DNA from: Methylocella silvestris BL2
GTDB lineage: Bacteria; Pseudomonadota; Alphaproteobacteria; Rhizobiales; Beijerinckiaceae
NCBI RefSeq assembly: GCF_000021745.1
Contig: NC_011666.1
Coordinates: 1,736,001 to 1,800,000, forward strand
DNA: 64,000 nt
Direction of reading: 5' to 3'
Every line of letters begins with the position of its first letter. The stretch's first letter is position 1. Position numbers and translations under genes: made by a program. The notes under the pieces were generated by a model. That model was given only the letters and a program-made list of their open reading frames with translations, was not told the DNA's origin and searched no databases. Shown piece by piece: positions 46,417-54,896 of the stretch.

Positions 46417-46773
46417 TTATTCATACGCCATCGCCTCCTCCATATTGCCGAACAAGACCACGGTGTCGTCATCGAGCATGACCATGCGGCCATAGTGGGT
46501 CGAGGTCGAAATCTCGAATAGATGCGGCGTAATCTCCCGACCCAAAGCTTCGCTCAATTCCTTCATGTCGAAGGTGATCTTGCCTTCGCCATCGATGCGG
46601 ATCATCGCCGGCATATAGGTGATCCGGATGCCGGGCTTTCCCTCCATGACCTCTGCGATGCCGCGCGCCTCGACGCTGTCGTTCATAGTGACCCCGCATT
46701 GATGCGAAATCGTCTCTTCGAAAGTGATCTGATCCATTGATTTAAAAATGTTTTCGGTGTGTTCAGCGCTCAC
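46417..46773 (-). CDS. prmD: propane monooxygenase coupling (regulatory) protein
   Basis: A 118-residue small effector of the MmoB/DmpM family, which binds the hydroxylase and tunes substrate access and electron transfer. The core is N-D-S-V-E-A-R-G-I-A-E-V-M, then G-I-R-I-T-Y-M-P-A-M-I-R-I-D-G and M-V-M-L-D-D-D-T-V-V-L-F. I chose the GTG at 46773, which has a GAGGAG ribosome site 8 bases away; the frame is open up to 46959 but that would overlap prmC. Another possible start is the ATG at about 46737. It follows prmC by 74 bases. Confidence 0.9.
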   Translation of the reverse strand: MSAEHTENIFKSMDQITFEETISHQCGVTMNDSVEARGIAEVMEGKPGIRITYMPAMIRIDGEGKITFDMKELSEALGREITPHLFEISTSTHYGRMVMLDDDTVVLFGNMEEAMAYE

Positions 46774-46847
46774 GGGCGGAGACTCCTCGTTAAGTAGGGA
46801 ACGACCGACGCGGCCTCGGCCCGCGTCTGCGACATTTGTCCTGGATA

Positions 46848-47921
46848 TCAGCGCGGAAGAGGATCGAGGCCGATCGCATTGGTGATCGAATCGACGCGCG
46901 CAAGCTGCACGGCGAGTACTTCGTCGAACCGCGCCCGCTTGTTGACGGGCAAGGACCACAAGGGCTGCAGCTGCCGCGCCGCCGCGAGCGCACGCCCGCC
47001 ATGTTCATTCAGCCAGTTCGCCAGAATCACGCGATTTTCTGCTCCATGAGCCTTATCCGCCACAAGCATGCTGAGGAGTTCGACACAGTTGACAAGATTG
47101 CGCTCGTAATCCGCCTCACCCGCCGAAATCACCGACGGAGTGATGAAATCATTCTGCGCAGCGGCGTCCTGCATGATGAAGCCGCTGCGAAAGAGCTCGC
47201 AAATCAGCGGTTCGATACAGACATTGATCGCGAGATATTGCTCGATATAGTCATTGGTGCCCATGACGCCTTCGACCGCGGCGCGGGCGTCCTGCCAAAA
47301 CGGATCCTCCAGCCAGTGCGTCTTTCCGGCAGATTGATCGAGCTCTGGAAGATCGAGATTAAGTTCGCCGAGATAGAGCGTGATGTCCTGCGCGAAGCGG
47401 ATCTTGTAAGAGCAATTGGTCAATAGCGCATTGTTCACCATCTGCGTATAGCCGAGCCGCTGCGCATGCATGAGCGCCGTCCCGATCCCATACTCGACAT
47501 GCTTGTAGGCGCCGAGATGATCCTGCAGAATCTTGACCCATTGCTTGTCGAAGCGCGCCGGAGCGCCAGACCGGCGGCCGTTCTGGATCACATTCTGCGT
47601 CATTCCGATGATGGTCGATTGACGCTGAAAATGGGTGCGCTCCCATTCCTGGTCTGGCGCCCGATAGGCGTGCCAATTGGAGCTTTTGACCTTGGTCCAA
47701 TCCTTGCTGTAGGTCGGATCGCCATTGGCAAAAGCGATAATCCACCCTTGCGCCAAATAGCGCTCCGGATCAGGCTGGACATCGACGGTGACGTCCTCGT
47801 AATGCGTCGCTTTGCGGCCCTTCGGCTCGAAATAATTGTAGCGGCGGCTGTCCGATCCGGGAAACGTTTTGGAGCCCGCTGCGCCTGAGGCGTCTTCGTC
47901 CACCTTGACCTGAATATTCAT
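46848..47921 (-). CDS. prmC: propane monooxygenase hydroxylase beta subunit
   Basis: A 357-residue ferritin-like, mostly helical subunit of the soluble di-iron monooxygenase family, homologous to MmoY but with no catalytic iron. Family-like features are R-K-A-T-H-Y-E-D-V-T-V near residue 38, W-I-I-A-F-A-N-G-D-P-T-Y and K-H-V-E-Y-G-I-G-T-A-L-M-H-A. It pairs with PrmA in the hydroxylase. The ATG at 47921 has an AGGAGG site. It is 27 bases downstream of prmB. Confidence 0.92.
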   Translation of the reverse strand: MNIQVKVDEDASGAAGSKTFPGSDSRRYNYFEPKGRKATHYEDVTVDVQPDPERYLAQGWIIAFANGDPTYSKDWTKVKSSNWHAYRAPDQEWERTHFQRQSTIIGMTQNVIQNGRRSGAPARFDKQWVKILQDHLGAYKHVEYGIGTALMHAQRLGYTQMVNNALLTNCSYKIRFAQDITLYLGELNLDLPELDQSAGKTHWLEDPFWQDARAAVEGVMGTNDYIEQYLAINVCIEPLICELFRSGFIMQDAAAQNDFITPSVISAGEADYERNLVNCVELLSMLVADKAHGAENRVILANWLNEHGGRALAAARQLQPLWSLPVNKRARFDEVLAVQLARVDSITNAIGLDPLPR

Positions 47922-47948
47922 AGCGTCATTTCCTCCTGGGCATGATTC

Positions 47949-49004
47949 TTAGTTTGTCGCCGGGGTGAATTTGTCGAAGTAGATGCGATCGGGTTCGACG
48001 CCCGCCATTTGCAAAACCGGCATGACAGCGTCGATCAAGGGCGGCGGACCGCAGGCATAGGCGTCGGCCCCGTCTCCGATCCCTTCCGCTTTCAACCCGC
48101 GTTGCACGACCTCGTGGATGAAGCCGCGCTCGCCGCTCCATTGGCCGTCATCTGGCGCGGCCGACAGGGCTGGGACGAAGCGAAAATCCGGCAGTTCCGC
48201 CTCGAGCGCCTCGAACCGCTTCTGCCAGAACAAATCGGCCTGGGTCCGCGCCCCGTAAAAGAGACGGATCGACCGTTGCGGCGCCTCCGCGATCTGATCT
48301 TCAAGGATAGCCAGCAGCGGCGCGAGGCCAGATCCGCCCCCGATCAACAGCAGAGGCGAGTCGTCGCGATGCTCTCGCCGAAAACAGGTGCCGTAAGGTC
48401 CGCTGACGGTGACTTTGGCGCCGGGCGCCAGCGTATCGAGTTGCGAGGAAAATCGTCCGCCCTCGTATTTCTTGATGATAAATTCGAGCCGCGTCGGATC
48501 GCGCGGCGGGTTGCCCATCGAATAGGATCGCGTCGTCGCGCCATCCGGCAACGTGATGTCGGCATATTGACCGGCAAAAAATGTCATCGGCCGGTCGAGA
48601 GTTAACACCAACCGCCGGATGTCCGCCGTCAGCGCCTCCACCGCCGCCACTTCGCCGACGAACTCGCTGACCGCAACGGAATGCGAAAGCAGCTCCTCGT
48701 CGAACATCAGGAGTTCGATCTCGAGATCGCTAAACGGAATCGTGCGGCAGAGCAGCACATGATTGGCGTCGCGCTCGGACTCCGGCAGCGCAAACGTGGA
48801 ATATTTGAGCATTTCGGCGTCGCCGTCCAACAGCACCGCCTTGCACGCGGAACATTGGCCTTCTTTGCATCCGTGAATCAGGGCGACGCCCTGCCGAAAC
48901 CCTGCGTTGAGAACAGTTTCGCCTTCGTAGACGCCAAATTCGGTGCCCGTCGGCTGCAGCCGCACCATATGCAGCGGCTTGCTCGTATCTGGCTTGCTAA
49001 CCAA
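47949..49004 (-). CDS. prmB: propane monooxygenase reductase
   Basis: A 351-residue NADH reductase that feeds electrons to the hydroxylase. A plant-type [2Fe-2S] ferredoxin domain comes first, with Cys46, Cys51, Cys54 and Cys86 (G-C-K-E-G-Q-C-S-A-C ... C-R-T). Then come an FAD domain with T-R-S-Y-S-M-G-N (about 158-165) and an NAD(P)H domain with L-I-G-G-G-S-G-L-A-P. It starts with TTG at 49004 but has a strong GAGGAGG ribosome site. It follows prmA by 108 bases that contain a long hairpin. Confidence 0.94.
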   Translation of the reverse strand: MVSKPDTSKPLHMVRLQPTGTEFGVYEGETVLNAGFRQGVALIHGCKEGQCSACKAVLLDGDAEMLKYSTFALPESERDANHVLLCRTIPFSDLEIELLMFDEELLSHSVAVSEFVGEVAAVEALTADIRRLVLTLDRPMTFFAGQYADITLPDGATTRSYSMGNPPRDPTRLEFIIKKYEGGRFSSQLDTLAPGAKVTVSGPYGTCFRREHRDDSPLLLIGGGSGLAPLLAILEDQIAEAPQRSIRLFYGARTQADLFWQKRFEALEAELPDFRFVPALSAAPDDGQWSGERGFIHEVVQRGLKAEGIGDGADAYACGPPPLIDAVMPVLQMAGVEPDRIYFDKFTPATN

Positions 49005-49077
49005 GTTTTCCTCCTCCCCGCGCGCAAGCCAAATGCCTTGCGCAGCCCGGACAATCCATCGCCTCCCATGACTGGCC

Positions 49078-49103
49078 GGACCGGCGCCGCGAGGCGCCGG
49101 TCC
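49078..49103. terminator. intercistronic hairpin between prmA and prmB
   Basis: A perfect 11-bp GC-rich inverted repeat (GGACCGGCGCC at 49078-49088 with its complement at 49093-49103) around a GCGA loop. It begins 9 bases after the prmA stop on the minus strand and lacks a T-run. It is likely a partial terminator or a 3' mRNA shield that lets the hydroxylase alpha subunit be made in excess over the reductase. Confidence 0.65.
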
Positions 49104-49112
49104 GGGTCCCGA

Positions 49113-50771
49113 TCAAAGGCGCTTGATGGTGTAGCCCTTCTTGTACTCGGCGATGTGCTTCTCGCGATCGGCCGGCGACAGATCGCGCAACACTTTGATG
49201 GGCGCCTTGATCGTGTAGCCGCGCACATGATCGAGGGTCCACATGTCCTTTTCTTCCAGGGACAGATGCGGCTGCGCCATCAGCGTCTTGCCGTCCGGGC
49301 GCACGAAACCCATGTCCTTGATGGCGTCGGCGACGTCCCAGCCGTCATAAAGCTCTTCCCATTGACGCTTGCCGCTGAAGCGGCCCATCGCCGGCGTCGG
49401 ACGCCCCTTATATTCGGCGGCGAACGCCTCCTTGTGCGTCCAGCGGTCGATTTCGTGGCCGTAGGTGTAGAGCTCGCCATCGACGACATCGGTGGTGAAT
49501 TGATCGCGGATCACGCAAGGCACGAGGTTCGACCAGCAGCGGTGCGGATAGACATAGCCGGTATCGGCGAAGGTGATCGGAACGCTGCCTGGCTTCGACA
49601 GCTTCCGGTAGTTCTCCCACCATGCGCCATATTCATTGTACCAGCCTGGATATTTATATTCGAACCATTCGAAGTCGTATTCGTCCAGCCCCTCGAGGCG
49701 CCAGAAATTGGCCCACCAGCCGGCCGAGAAGAATTGCGCCACCTTATGCACATAGCCTTCCTTGACGATGCGATCCCATGCGGCGTGCACATCGTCGTGA
49801 TGGATCTTGATGCCGTATTTTTCCAGCGGCAGCATGTAGGTGCGATAATAATCCTCATAAATCCAGCGGTGCCACAGCTCCGCGTAGGATTCCTTCTTCT
49901 TGTCGCGATGCTTCGTCCCATATTCAACGATCGTGCCGACGGCGGCGTCGACGATTCCATGATTCTGCCAAAAGGCGTAGCGTATATCGCGCTCAAGCAG
50001 GAGATGATTGTCGGGGTTGTTCAGAACCGACATCAGGAACGAATGTCCGTTGCCGATATGGCGGGACTCATCCGACTGCACAGACAGAAAGACCGTCGGC
50101 AGCGCATAATCGCCATTGCGAGCTGCCTCGGAGGGCATGGCGACGAAAAGCGTATTGGTGAAGGCGCTCTCCGCCACAACTTGCAGGTAGATATTGGCCG
50201 CGGTCACGGCGTCGCCCGTCAGGAAGGCTTCGCCGAACTGGCGGCCGATCGTCGTCGCATAGCACTTGCCAAAGGCGGCTTCCGTGATGTCAAAGCCTGC
50301 CGGATCGATATAGTTTTCCATGTACCATTTTTTCAGATTCATCTGAATCGTGGAATGGCGGAACTCATCGACCATCTGCATGGTGAAGCCGGTGCGCAGC
50401 TCGTCGCCAGGCGCAAGGCGCCCAAGCATGGCCATCGAACGGGCGGCGGAGATTTCCGGAAATGGAATGATGGCCAAAAACAGCTTCATCCATTCGACCC
50501 AGCGCTGCTCTACATTGCGGAACATGTCGCCGCGCAGAGCCGCGTCCAACGCGCCATAGACGCGGTTGTCCTTCTCTTCCTGCATCGGAAAGTACGAGCG
50601 CAGGACCTGTTTCATCGGATCCTTTGGATGCTTCGAAATTTTGTAGTCGGTCGGGAAGGTCATCGCCTCCTTGACATAGGTCGGCGTCCAGCCGAGGTCG
50701 GCGATGCGCCGCGTCGCTTCGGCGATCGGGATTCCCTTTTGCTGCGTTATGCTGTTCAGTGACAAAGACAT
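49113..50771 (-). CDS. prmA: propane monooxygenase hydroxylase alpha subunit
   Basis: A 552-residue catalytic subunit of a soluble di-iron monooxygenase. The carboxylate-bridged di-iron centre is complete: Glu106 (P-F-P-E-I-S), Glu136 and His139 (D-E-F-R-H), Glu201 (V-A-E-S-A-F), Glu235 and His238 (D-E-S-R-H). The order alpha, reductase, beta, coupling protein and the length match the propane/butane-type group rather than methane MmoX. From memory it is the PrMO of Methylocella, which oxidises propane mainly at C2. The ATG at 50771 has GGGAGG. A sigma-54 type promoter lies about 130 bases upstream. Confidence 0.95.
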   Translation of the reverse strand: MSLSLNSITQQKGIPIAEATRRIADLGWTPTYVKEAMTFPTDYKISKHPKDPMKQVLRSYFPMQEEKDNRVYGALDAALRGDMFRNVEQRWVEWMKLFLAIIPFPEISAARSMAMLGRLAPGDELRTGFTMQMVDEFRHSTIQMNLKKWYMENYIDPAGFDITEAAFGKCYATTIGRQFGEAFLTGDAVTAANIYLQVVAESAFTNTLFVAMPSEAARNGDYALPTVFLSVQSDESRHIGNGHSFLMSVLNNPDNHLLLERDIRYAFWQNHGIVDAAVGTIVEYGTKHRDKKKESYAELWHRWIYEDYYRTYMLPLEKYGIKIHHDDVHAAWDRIVKEGYVHKVAQFFSAGWWANFWRLEGLDEYDFEWFEYKYPGWYNEYGAWWENYRKLSKPGSVPITFADTGYVYPHRCWSNLVPCVIRDQFTTDVVDGELYTYGHEIDRWTHKEAFAAEYKGRPTPAMGRFSGKRQWEELYDGWDVADAIKDMGFVRPDGKTLMAQPHLSLEEKDMWTLDHVRGYTIKAPIKVLRDLSPADREKHIAEYKKGYTIKRL

Positions 50772-50902
50772 GGTTTTCGATCCTCCCTTGCCCACGATCC
50801 TCGTGGTTGAGCCGCGGCCGGCTATTTTGCCGCTACGCGGCGCCTAACGAACTTTCTTTGCGAAAGCGGCGCGATTGCTTGGTTCTCTCCGCAATGTTTA
50901 AT

Positions 50903-50918
50903 CGCAACTCGTATGCCA
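50903..50918 (-). promoter_or_regulatory. sigma-54 promoter of prmA (-24/-12)
   Basis: On the minus strand TGGCAT (50918-50913), five bases, then TTGCG (50907-50903). This matches the consensus TGGCAC-N5-TTGCW at 9 of 11 fixed positions and keeps the invariant GG and GC. The start site would be near 50892, about 120 bases before prmA. The presence of a sigma-54 activator in the same cluster supports it. The whole 50772-51166 gap contains no gene. Confidence 0.75.
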
Positions 50919-50992
50919 CAGCGTAAACCTCACATAAAATCAGTCGCTTAGTTCAATTATCGGGTCACGCGCCTGCATCTTCGATTGTCCTT

Positions 50993-51040
50993 TGTTGCGG
51001 GACGAAACAATCTCGCAACATCTCCATCGAGGCCGCAACA
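50993..51040. promoter_or_regulatory. candidate activator (PrmR) enhancer sites upstream of prmA
   Basis: An inverted repeat TGTTGCG (50993-50999) and CGCAACA (51014-51020), separated by 14 bases, with a third identical half-site CGCAACA at 51034-51040. The set lies 75-122 bases upstream of the -24 element, the usual place of enhancer-binding protein sites. Related half-sites occur upstream of the porin gene. Binding by PrmR is inferred. Confidence 0.6.
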
Positions 51041-51083
51041 CAAGCGACGCTGTTGGATCTTCGAGCCCCGCTTCGATCGTGAT

Positions 51084-51115
51084 AAAAAAGGCGCCGGATG
51101 TCGGACGATCCGGCG
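51084..51115 (-). terminator. intrinsic terminator of the porin gene
   Basis: On the minus strand an 8-bp stem CGCCGGAT/ATCCGGCG (51115-51108 with 51099-51092) is followed, after two bases, by six T (51089-51084). It stands about 50 bases after the porin stop and insulates that gene from the prmA promoter region. Confidence 0.85.
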
Positions 51116-51166
51116 TCAAGGAGGGGCTGGACGAAAAAGGAAGATCTCTTCCAAGCGTCCAGATTC

Positions 51167-52684
51167 TCAGAAGGAGAACAGCGTTCCGACTGCAAGCGCG
51201 TTCGAACTGAACGCGCCTCCCGACTGGTTCTTCGCTATGCCGCGGAAGAAGTTCGCTTCGAGCATGACCCAGGACGTTAGCTGATAGCGCGCAAAGGCCA
51301 CATAGGACTCATAGGAGCGCAGCATAAAAGCGTTGTAGTTCTGAACGTTGTCGTAGCTGTTCGACTGGAGGTAGCTGATGCCGTAATTTGCGCCAAGCGT
51401 CAGTTTGTCGAAAAAAGTGTAGCTTCCTTGACCCAGCCAGCCGTAGGATTCGCGGGTCTGGCCGTTCGGGCTGATTCCATCAAAAAACAACACGCTGGTG
51501 CCGAGCCCATCGCCATAATAGCCGTAGCCGACTAAACTTGCGTCGCCGATGTCGAGTTTGGCGCCGCCGTCCACTGCCGAGGCGCGAATTCTCTGGCCCG
51601 CCGGGAGGGCGTCTCCGGCGACCAGCCCCTCAGAGCGCTGCTGCTCGGTCAGGCCTGAGACCCAGGCCGTCAGCTTGACTGACGGCGCGACATCGCCCTT
51701 GTATCGGACGCGGCCTTGCAACATCGGCTGGTCATGACCGCTGAGATTGCCGGAATCTGTTCCCGTAAATACGGCGGCCTGGCTAAGCGGGGTGAACAGG
51801 CCAACCGAGGCGTCGAATCCGTAAAAGCTTGGAGACGTATAGCTGATCTGCGGAATCCAGTCCGCATAGACATAGCCGCTGCCGATATGCCCGGAGGTAA
51901 ATCCTGGAGAGGCGTTACGGAACGGAAGTCCGACGCCAAGCAGCATCGCATCATACAAAATGATGTCGCCCCCGAAGAAGGCGAGATCGCGTCCAATCTT
52001 GACGGTGCCCGCCTCCGGCGTTCCAATGGTTCCGAAGACCTGCCGCAGATCGATCGACGCCGTGCCCAGCCCGTAGGCCACGCCAAAGCTGTTGGCGTTG
52101 AAGGGCGATGCTCCGGTATTGACGTTGGTCCCGACGCTATAAAATCCGAACGTCGCGCCGAGATCGTAACCCATCTGATTTGTCGCCAGGCTGAGCACCA
52201 GCGAACTGCCGAGCATGCCGCCACGCGTTGAATTGGAATTATTGACCGTGCTGGTGTTGATGTTGACAAGGCCGCCGACGACGCCGCCGGTCGTGGCCGA
52301 ACCCGTCACCTGCCCCTTGAACTGCTCGACGGCGAAGAAGTCGATGCCTCCGGAGAGTTTGACGTCGACGTCGCCGATTCGTACGCCGACGCCCTTGTCG
52401 ATCGCGGTGATGAAGTGGGGATCTGGCGCGGCGACCGCGCCGTTCGGCGCCGCGGCTTTCGCCTCGCGCTTGCGGCCGGCGTCTTTCGCCTCGGCAGCGC
52501 GACGCTGCTTTAATTTTTGATAGTCGCCGCCGCTTAGAATGCCCTTGGCTTTTAGGCGCTCGATCAATTCGTCGGTAACGTCCGCCCGCGCCTGCGCGCC
52601 GACGAGAACCGCGGCTCCGATGCAGCAGCCAAGCAAGAGTCGAAGCGAATTTTGAATCCCGCTGTGGCGCGATCTCTGGCGCAT
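51167..52684 (-). CDS. porin-like outer-membrane protein upstream of the propane operon
   Basis: A 505-residue exported protein. The signal peptide spans residues 1-34 (hydrophobic core, cleavage near A-R-A). The early mature part (about 35-90) is charged and Lys/Ala-rich, with L-I-E-R-L-K-A-K-G-I-L-S-G-G-D-Y, a helix-forming segment. The rest is Gly/Ser/aromatic-rich with alternating patterns typical of a beta-barrel, and the last residues T-L-F-S-F give the C-terminal Phe that marks outer-membrane barrels. It is transcribed ahead of prmA from its own sigma-54-like promoter with its own terminator. Role inferred: a channel for propane or its oxidation products. It could also be a general porin of unknown specificity. 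Confidence 0.82.
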   Translation of the reverse strand: MRQRSRHSGIQNSLRLLLGCCIGAAVLVGAQARADVTDELIERLKAKGILSGGDYQKLKQRRAAEAKDAGRKREAKAAAPNGAVAAPDPHFITAIDKGVGVRIGDVDVKLSGGIDFFAVEQFKGQVTGSATTGGVVGGLVNINTSTVNNSNSTRGGMLGSSLVLSLATNQMGYDLGATFGFYSVGTNVNTGASPFNANSFGVAYGLGTASIDLRQVFGTIGTPEAGTVKIGRDLAFFGGDIILYDAMLLGVGLPFRNASPGFTSGHIGSGYVYADWIPQISYTSPSFYGFDASVGLFTPLSQAAVFTGTDSGNLSGHDQPMLQGRVRYKGDVAPSVKLTAWVSGLTEQQRSEGLVAGDALPAGQRIRASAVDGGAKLDIGDASLVGYGYYGDGLGTSVLFFDGISPNGQTRESYGWLGQGSYTFFDKLTLGANYGISYLQSNSYDNVQNYNAFMLRSYESYVAFARYQLTSWVMLEANFFRGIAKNQSGGAFSSNALAVGTLFSF

Positions 52685-52744
52685 GATGGACCCCTCCCGC
52701 GTCGGCGCATTGTTTTCGCGCCATTATTGTCCGCGTGATAACAG

Positions 52745-52760
52745 AGCAATGCTTGGGCCA
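52745..52760 (-). promoter_or_regulatory. sigma-54 promoter of the porin gene (-24/-12)
   Basis: On the minus strand TGGCCC (52760-52755), five bases, TTGCT (52749-52745): 10 of 11 fixed consensus positions, with GG and GC intact and exact spacing. It lies 61 bases before the porin ATG. Confidence 0.7.
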
Positions 52761-52826
52761 GACCAGAGACTTGCGGGAGATCAATGCTTTAGCGAATAGA
52801 TCCGGCATATTTGCTTGTGGAGAAAC

Positions 52827-52851
52827 TGTAGCGTTGTAGCGTTTCGCAACA
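52827..52851. promoter_or_regulatory. candidate activator enhancer sites upstream of the porin gene
   Basis: Two tandem TGTAGCG words (52827-52833 and 52835-52841) and a CGCAACA (52845-52851). The second and third form a close inverted repeat with a 3-base spacer. The CGCAACA half-site is identical to those upstream of prmA. The group is 67-91 bases upstream of the porin -24 element, the same geometry as at prmA. Control by PrmR is inferred. Confidence 0.55.
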
Positions 52852-52961
52852 GAGGTGAAACACGCTGCAAGGGCGAGCGGACGCTAGCAACACGCCGAAT
52901 GCAGGTTTCCGCTGCGGCGCAAAATTTCCCAGTATGCTGTCGCCAGATTGCGAGGCGAAAT

Positions 52962-53792
52962 CTACGCCAGCTTCGGCTCCTCGACGCAAAGTTCGGCGGC
53001 GGCGGCAGCTTCGGGGGCGGCCTGCGCCTCATCGCGCGGCTGGCGCTGGGATTCCGCTACGGCAAGCGCTGGCGCCGCCGCCAGCAGCAGTGCGACTCGC
53101 GAGCCGGCCTCACGGGCGATCAACTTGCGATCCGCGCCGCGCGCGAAGCGCAAGGGTTCGCCGAACATGATTCGGCAGCGCAGCGGCTCTCCGGTCAAAA
53201 CCTGCCAGAGATGCGGCAGCAGCGCGGCGTCGCCAAGCCAGGCGGCCGACAGCGCGGAATAGGAAATCGCCACCGGCTGCACGGCAACGTCCTCGGCCTC
53301 CGCCGCCCCCACGCGCGCAAGGAGGTCTCGGGCGCTGGCGAAATGCGAACTGCGAAAGACGCCAAGCGCCCTTCCGTCGCCCGTGGTCCCTTCCGGAAAC
53401 AGCAGAACCCGCCGCCCTTCGAGCATGCGCTCCGCCATCGCCGCATTGGCGGCGGGAATCGACCGCCGCCGCTTTCGATCGACAAAGACCGTCCCCTGCT
53501 GGCGGGCGATGGCGCCGATCAGCGGCCAGGATCCGACCTCCCGCTTGGCGAGAAAGCTGAAGCCGGAGAGGCTGCCAAGGGCCAGAACGTCGATCCAGGA
53601 GACATGATTGGCCGCGAGCAGCAGCGGACGCGATGAATGGGCCGCGCCCGAAACGCTGATCTTGACGCGCAGAACCCTAATCAGCACGCGGCAGAAAACA
53701 ATCGACGGATTTATCGGCGCGGAGCGGCGCAGCCGCATGGCGATGCTCTGCGCCGGAATTCCAACGCAGAGGAAAACAAGAAAGGCGAGCAC
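52962..53792 (-). CDS. olsA: 1-acyl-glycerol-phosphate-type acyltransferase, probable OlsA
   Basis: A 276-residue PlsC-family membrane acyltransferase. The catalytic H-x4-D is in A-N-H-V-S-W-I-D (about residue 62) and the acceptor motif is F-P-E-G-T-T (about 133-138). The N terminus is hydrophobic. It is divergent from an olsB-type gene, which supports the OlsA role: adding the second fatty acid to lyso-ornithine lipid. The listed GTG at 53792 cuts into a hydrophobic helix. A GGGAGG ribosome-like site lies 5 bases before an in-frame CTG at 53819, so the true start may be that rare codon. Alternative: ordinary PlsC. Confidence 0.82.
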   Translation of the reverse strand: MLAFLVFLCVGIPAQSIAMRLRRSAPINPSIVFCRVLIRVLRVKISVSGAAHSSRPLLLAANHVSWIDVLALGSLSGFSFLAKREVGSWPLIGAIARQQGTVFVDRKRRRSIPAANAAMAERMLEGRRVLLFPEGTTGDGRALGVFRSSHFASARDLLARVGAAEAEDVAVQPVAISYSALSAAWLGDAALLPHLWQVLTGEPLRCRIMFGEPLRFARGADRKLIAREAGSRVALLLAAAPALAVAESQRQPRDEAQAAPEAAAAAELCVEEPKLA

Positions 53793-53981
53793 AAGCAGAA
53801 CAGCGCGCAGAACGGCCAGGCGAGCCTCCCAAGGAGAACCAATCGGTTAAGCTTTATGCTCGCCGGCTTGCAGTTTCATGACGGTGAACAGCGCTAACGC
53901 TATGATTTGTCGTATTCGCGTCATCAAAGCTTTGCGTCAAAATCCTAAATCGGACGCGATCATCGAAAGCGGAATCATTAC

Positions 53982-54896
53982 TTGACGCACTCCTTCGACG
54001 CGCCCTCCGGCGAGATCGCGCCCGTCTCGGGCGGCTTCGCGCGCATCGCCCGCATCGGGCGAACCGCGATCCCGAGCGACGCTATCGTCGCGCGTTTCGG
54101 CCCTTTTGAGGTCAGGCTCGCGACGACGAAGAAGGAGATCCGCAAGGCGCAGCGCCTGCGCTATGAGGTTTTCTTCGAGGAAGGCGGCGCGCGGCCGGAC
54201 GCTGCGGCGAAGCTGACCCGGCGCGACATCTGCCCATTCGATTCGGTCTGCGACCATCTTCTTGTCATCGATCTCGAACGGACCAATCGATTCGGCCGGC
54301 CGAAGCCGAAGATCGTCGGCGCCTATCGCCTGTTGCGGCAGGACGTCGCCGAACGCCATTTCGGCTTTTACAGCCAGCGCGAATTCGACGTCGCGGCGCT
54401 CGTGAGGCGCCGCCAGGGCACGCGCTTTCTCGAACTTGGCCGCGCCTGCGTTCATCCCCGCTACCGCTCCAAGCGCGTCATCGAATTATTGTGGCGCGGC
54501 CTCTGGCTTTACGCGTCGCGCCACCGCATCGACGCGCTGATCGGCTGCGCCAGCCTGCCCGGCGTCGATCCGCGGGCGCTCGCCCTCCCTTTGAGTTTCT
54601 TGCGCCACCAGGCTCAGGCGCCCGAAGCCTGGGACGTCCGACCGCTGCCGGGGCGCGAGGCGAATGTCGATATTCTGGAGCCGCAGGAGATCGACGCCCG
54701 CAGCGCGCTGGCGGCGCTGCCGCCGCTGATCAAGGCCTATCTGCGGGTCGGCGCAAAATTCGGCGCGGGCGCCGTGGTCGACGCCCAATTCGGCGCGACG
54801 GATGTGTTCACCATCATGCCGCTGGCCGATATGGAAGACCGCTACGCCGCCTATTTCGGCGCGCCGATGGAGCGGCCGGAAAGCGTCCTCGCCTGA
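53982..54896 (+). CDS. olsB: L-ornithine N-alpha-acyltransferase (OlsB-like)
   Basis: A 304-residue GNAT-like acyltransferase that transfers a 3-hydroxyacyl chain from ACP to ornithine, the first step of ornithine-lipid synthesis. Family marks are A-Q-R-L-R-Y-E-V-F-F-E-E-G-G (about 55-68), C-D-H-L-L-V-I-D, V-G-A-Y-R-L-L and F-L-E-L-G-R-A-C-V-H-P-R-Y-R (about 147-160). The start appears to be TTG (53982) with only a weak ribosome site. Ornithine lipids replace phospholipids under phosphate stress in many alphaproteobacteria. Confidence 0.9.
   Translation: MTHSFDAPSGEIAPVSGGFARIARIGRTAIPSDAIVARFGPFEVRLATTKKEIRKAQRLRYEVFFEEGGARPDAAAKLTRRDICPFDSVCDHLLVIDLERTNRFGRPKPKIVGAYRLLRQDVAERHFGFYSQREFDVAALVRRRQGTRFLELGRACVHPRYRSKRVIELLWRGLWLYASRHRIDALIGCASLPGVDPRALALPLSFLRHQAQAPEAWDVRPLPGREANVDILEPQEIDARSALAALPPLIKAYLRVGAKFGAGAVVDAQFGATDVFTIMPLADMEDRYAAYFGAPMERPESVLA

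Noticed and set aside
49113-50771. Assignment of prmA as methane monooxygenase mmoX
   Set aside because: Gene order (alpha, reductase, beta, coupling), absence of a gamma subunit gene and overall sequence fit the propane/butane group instead.
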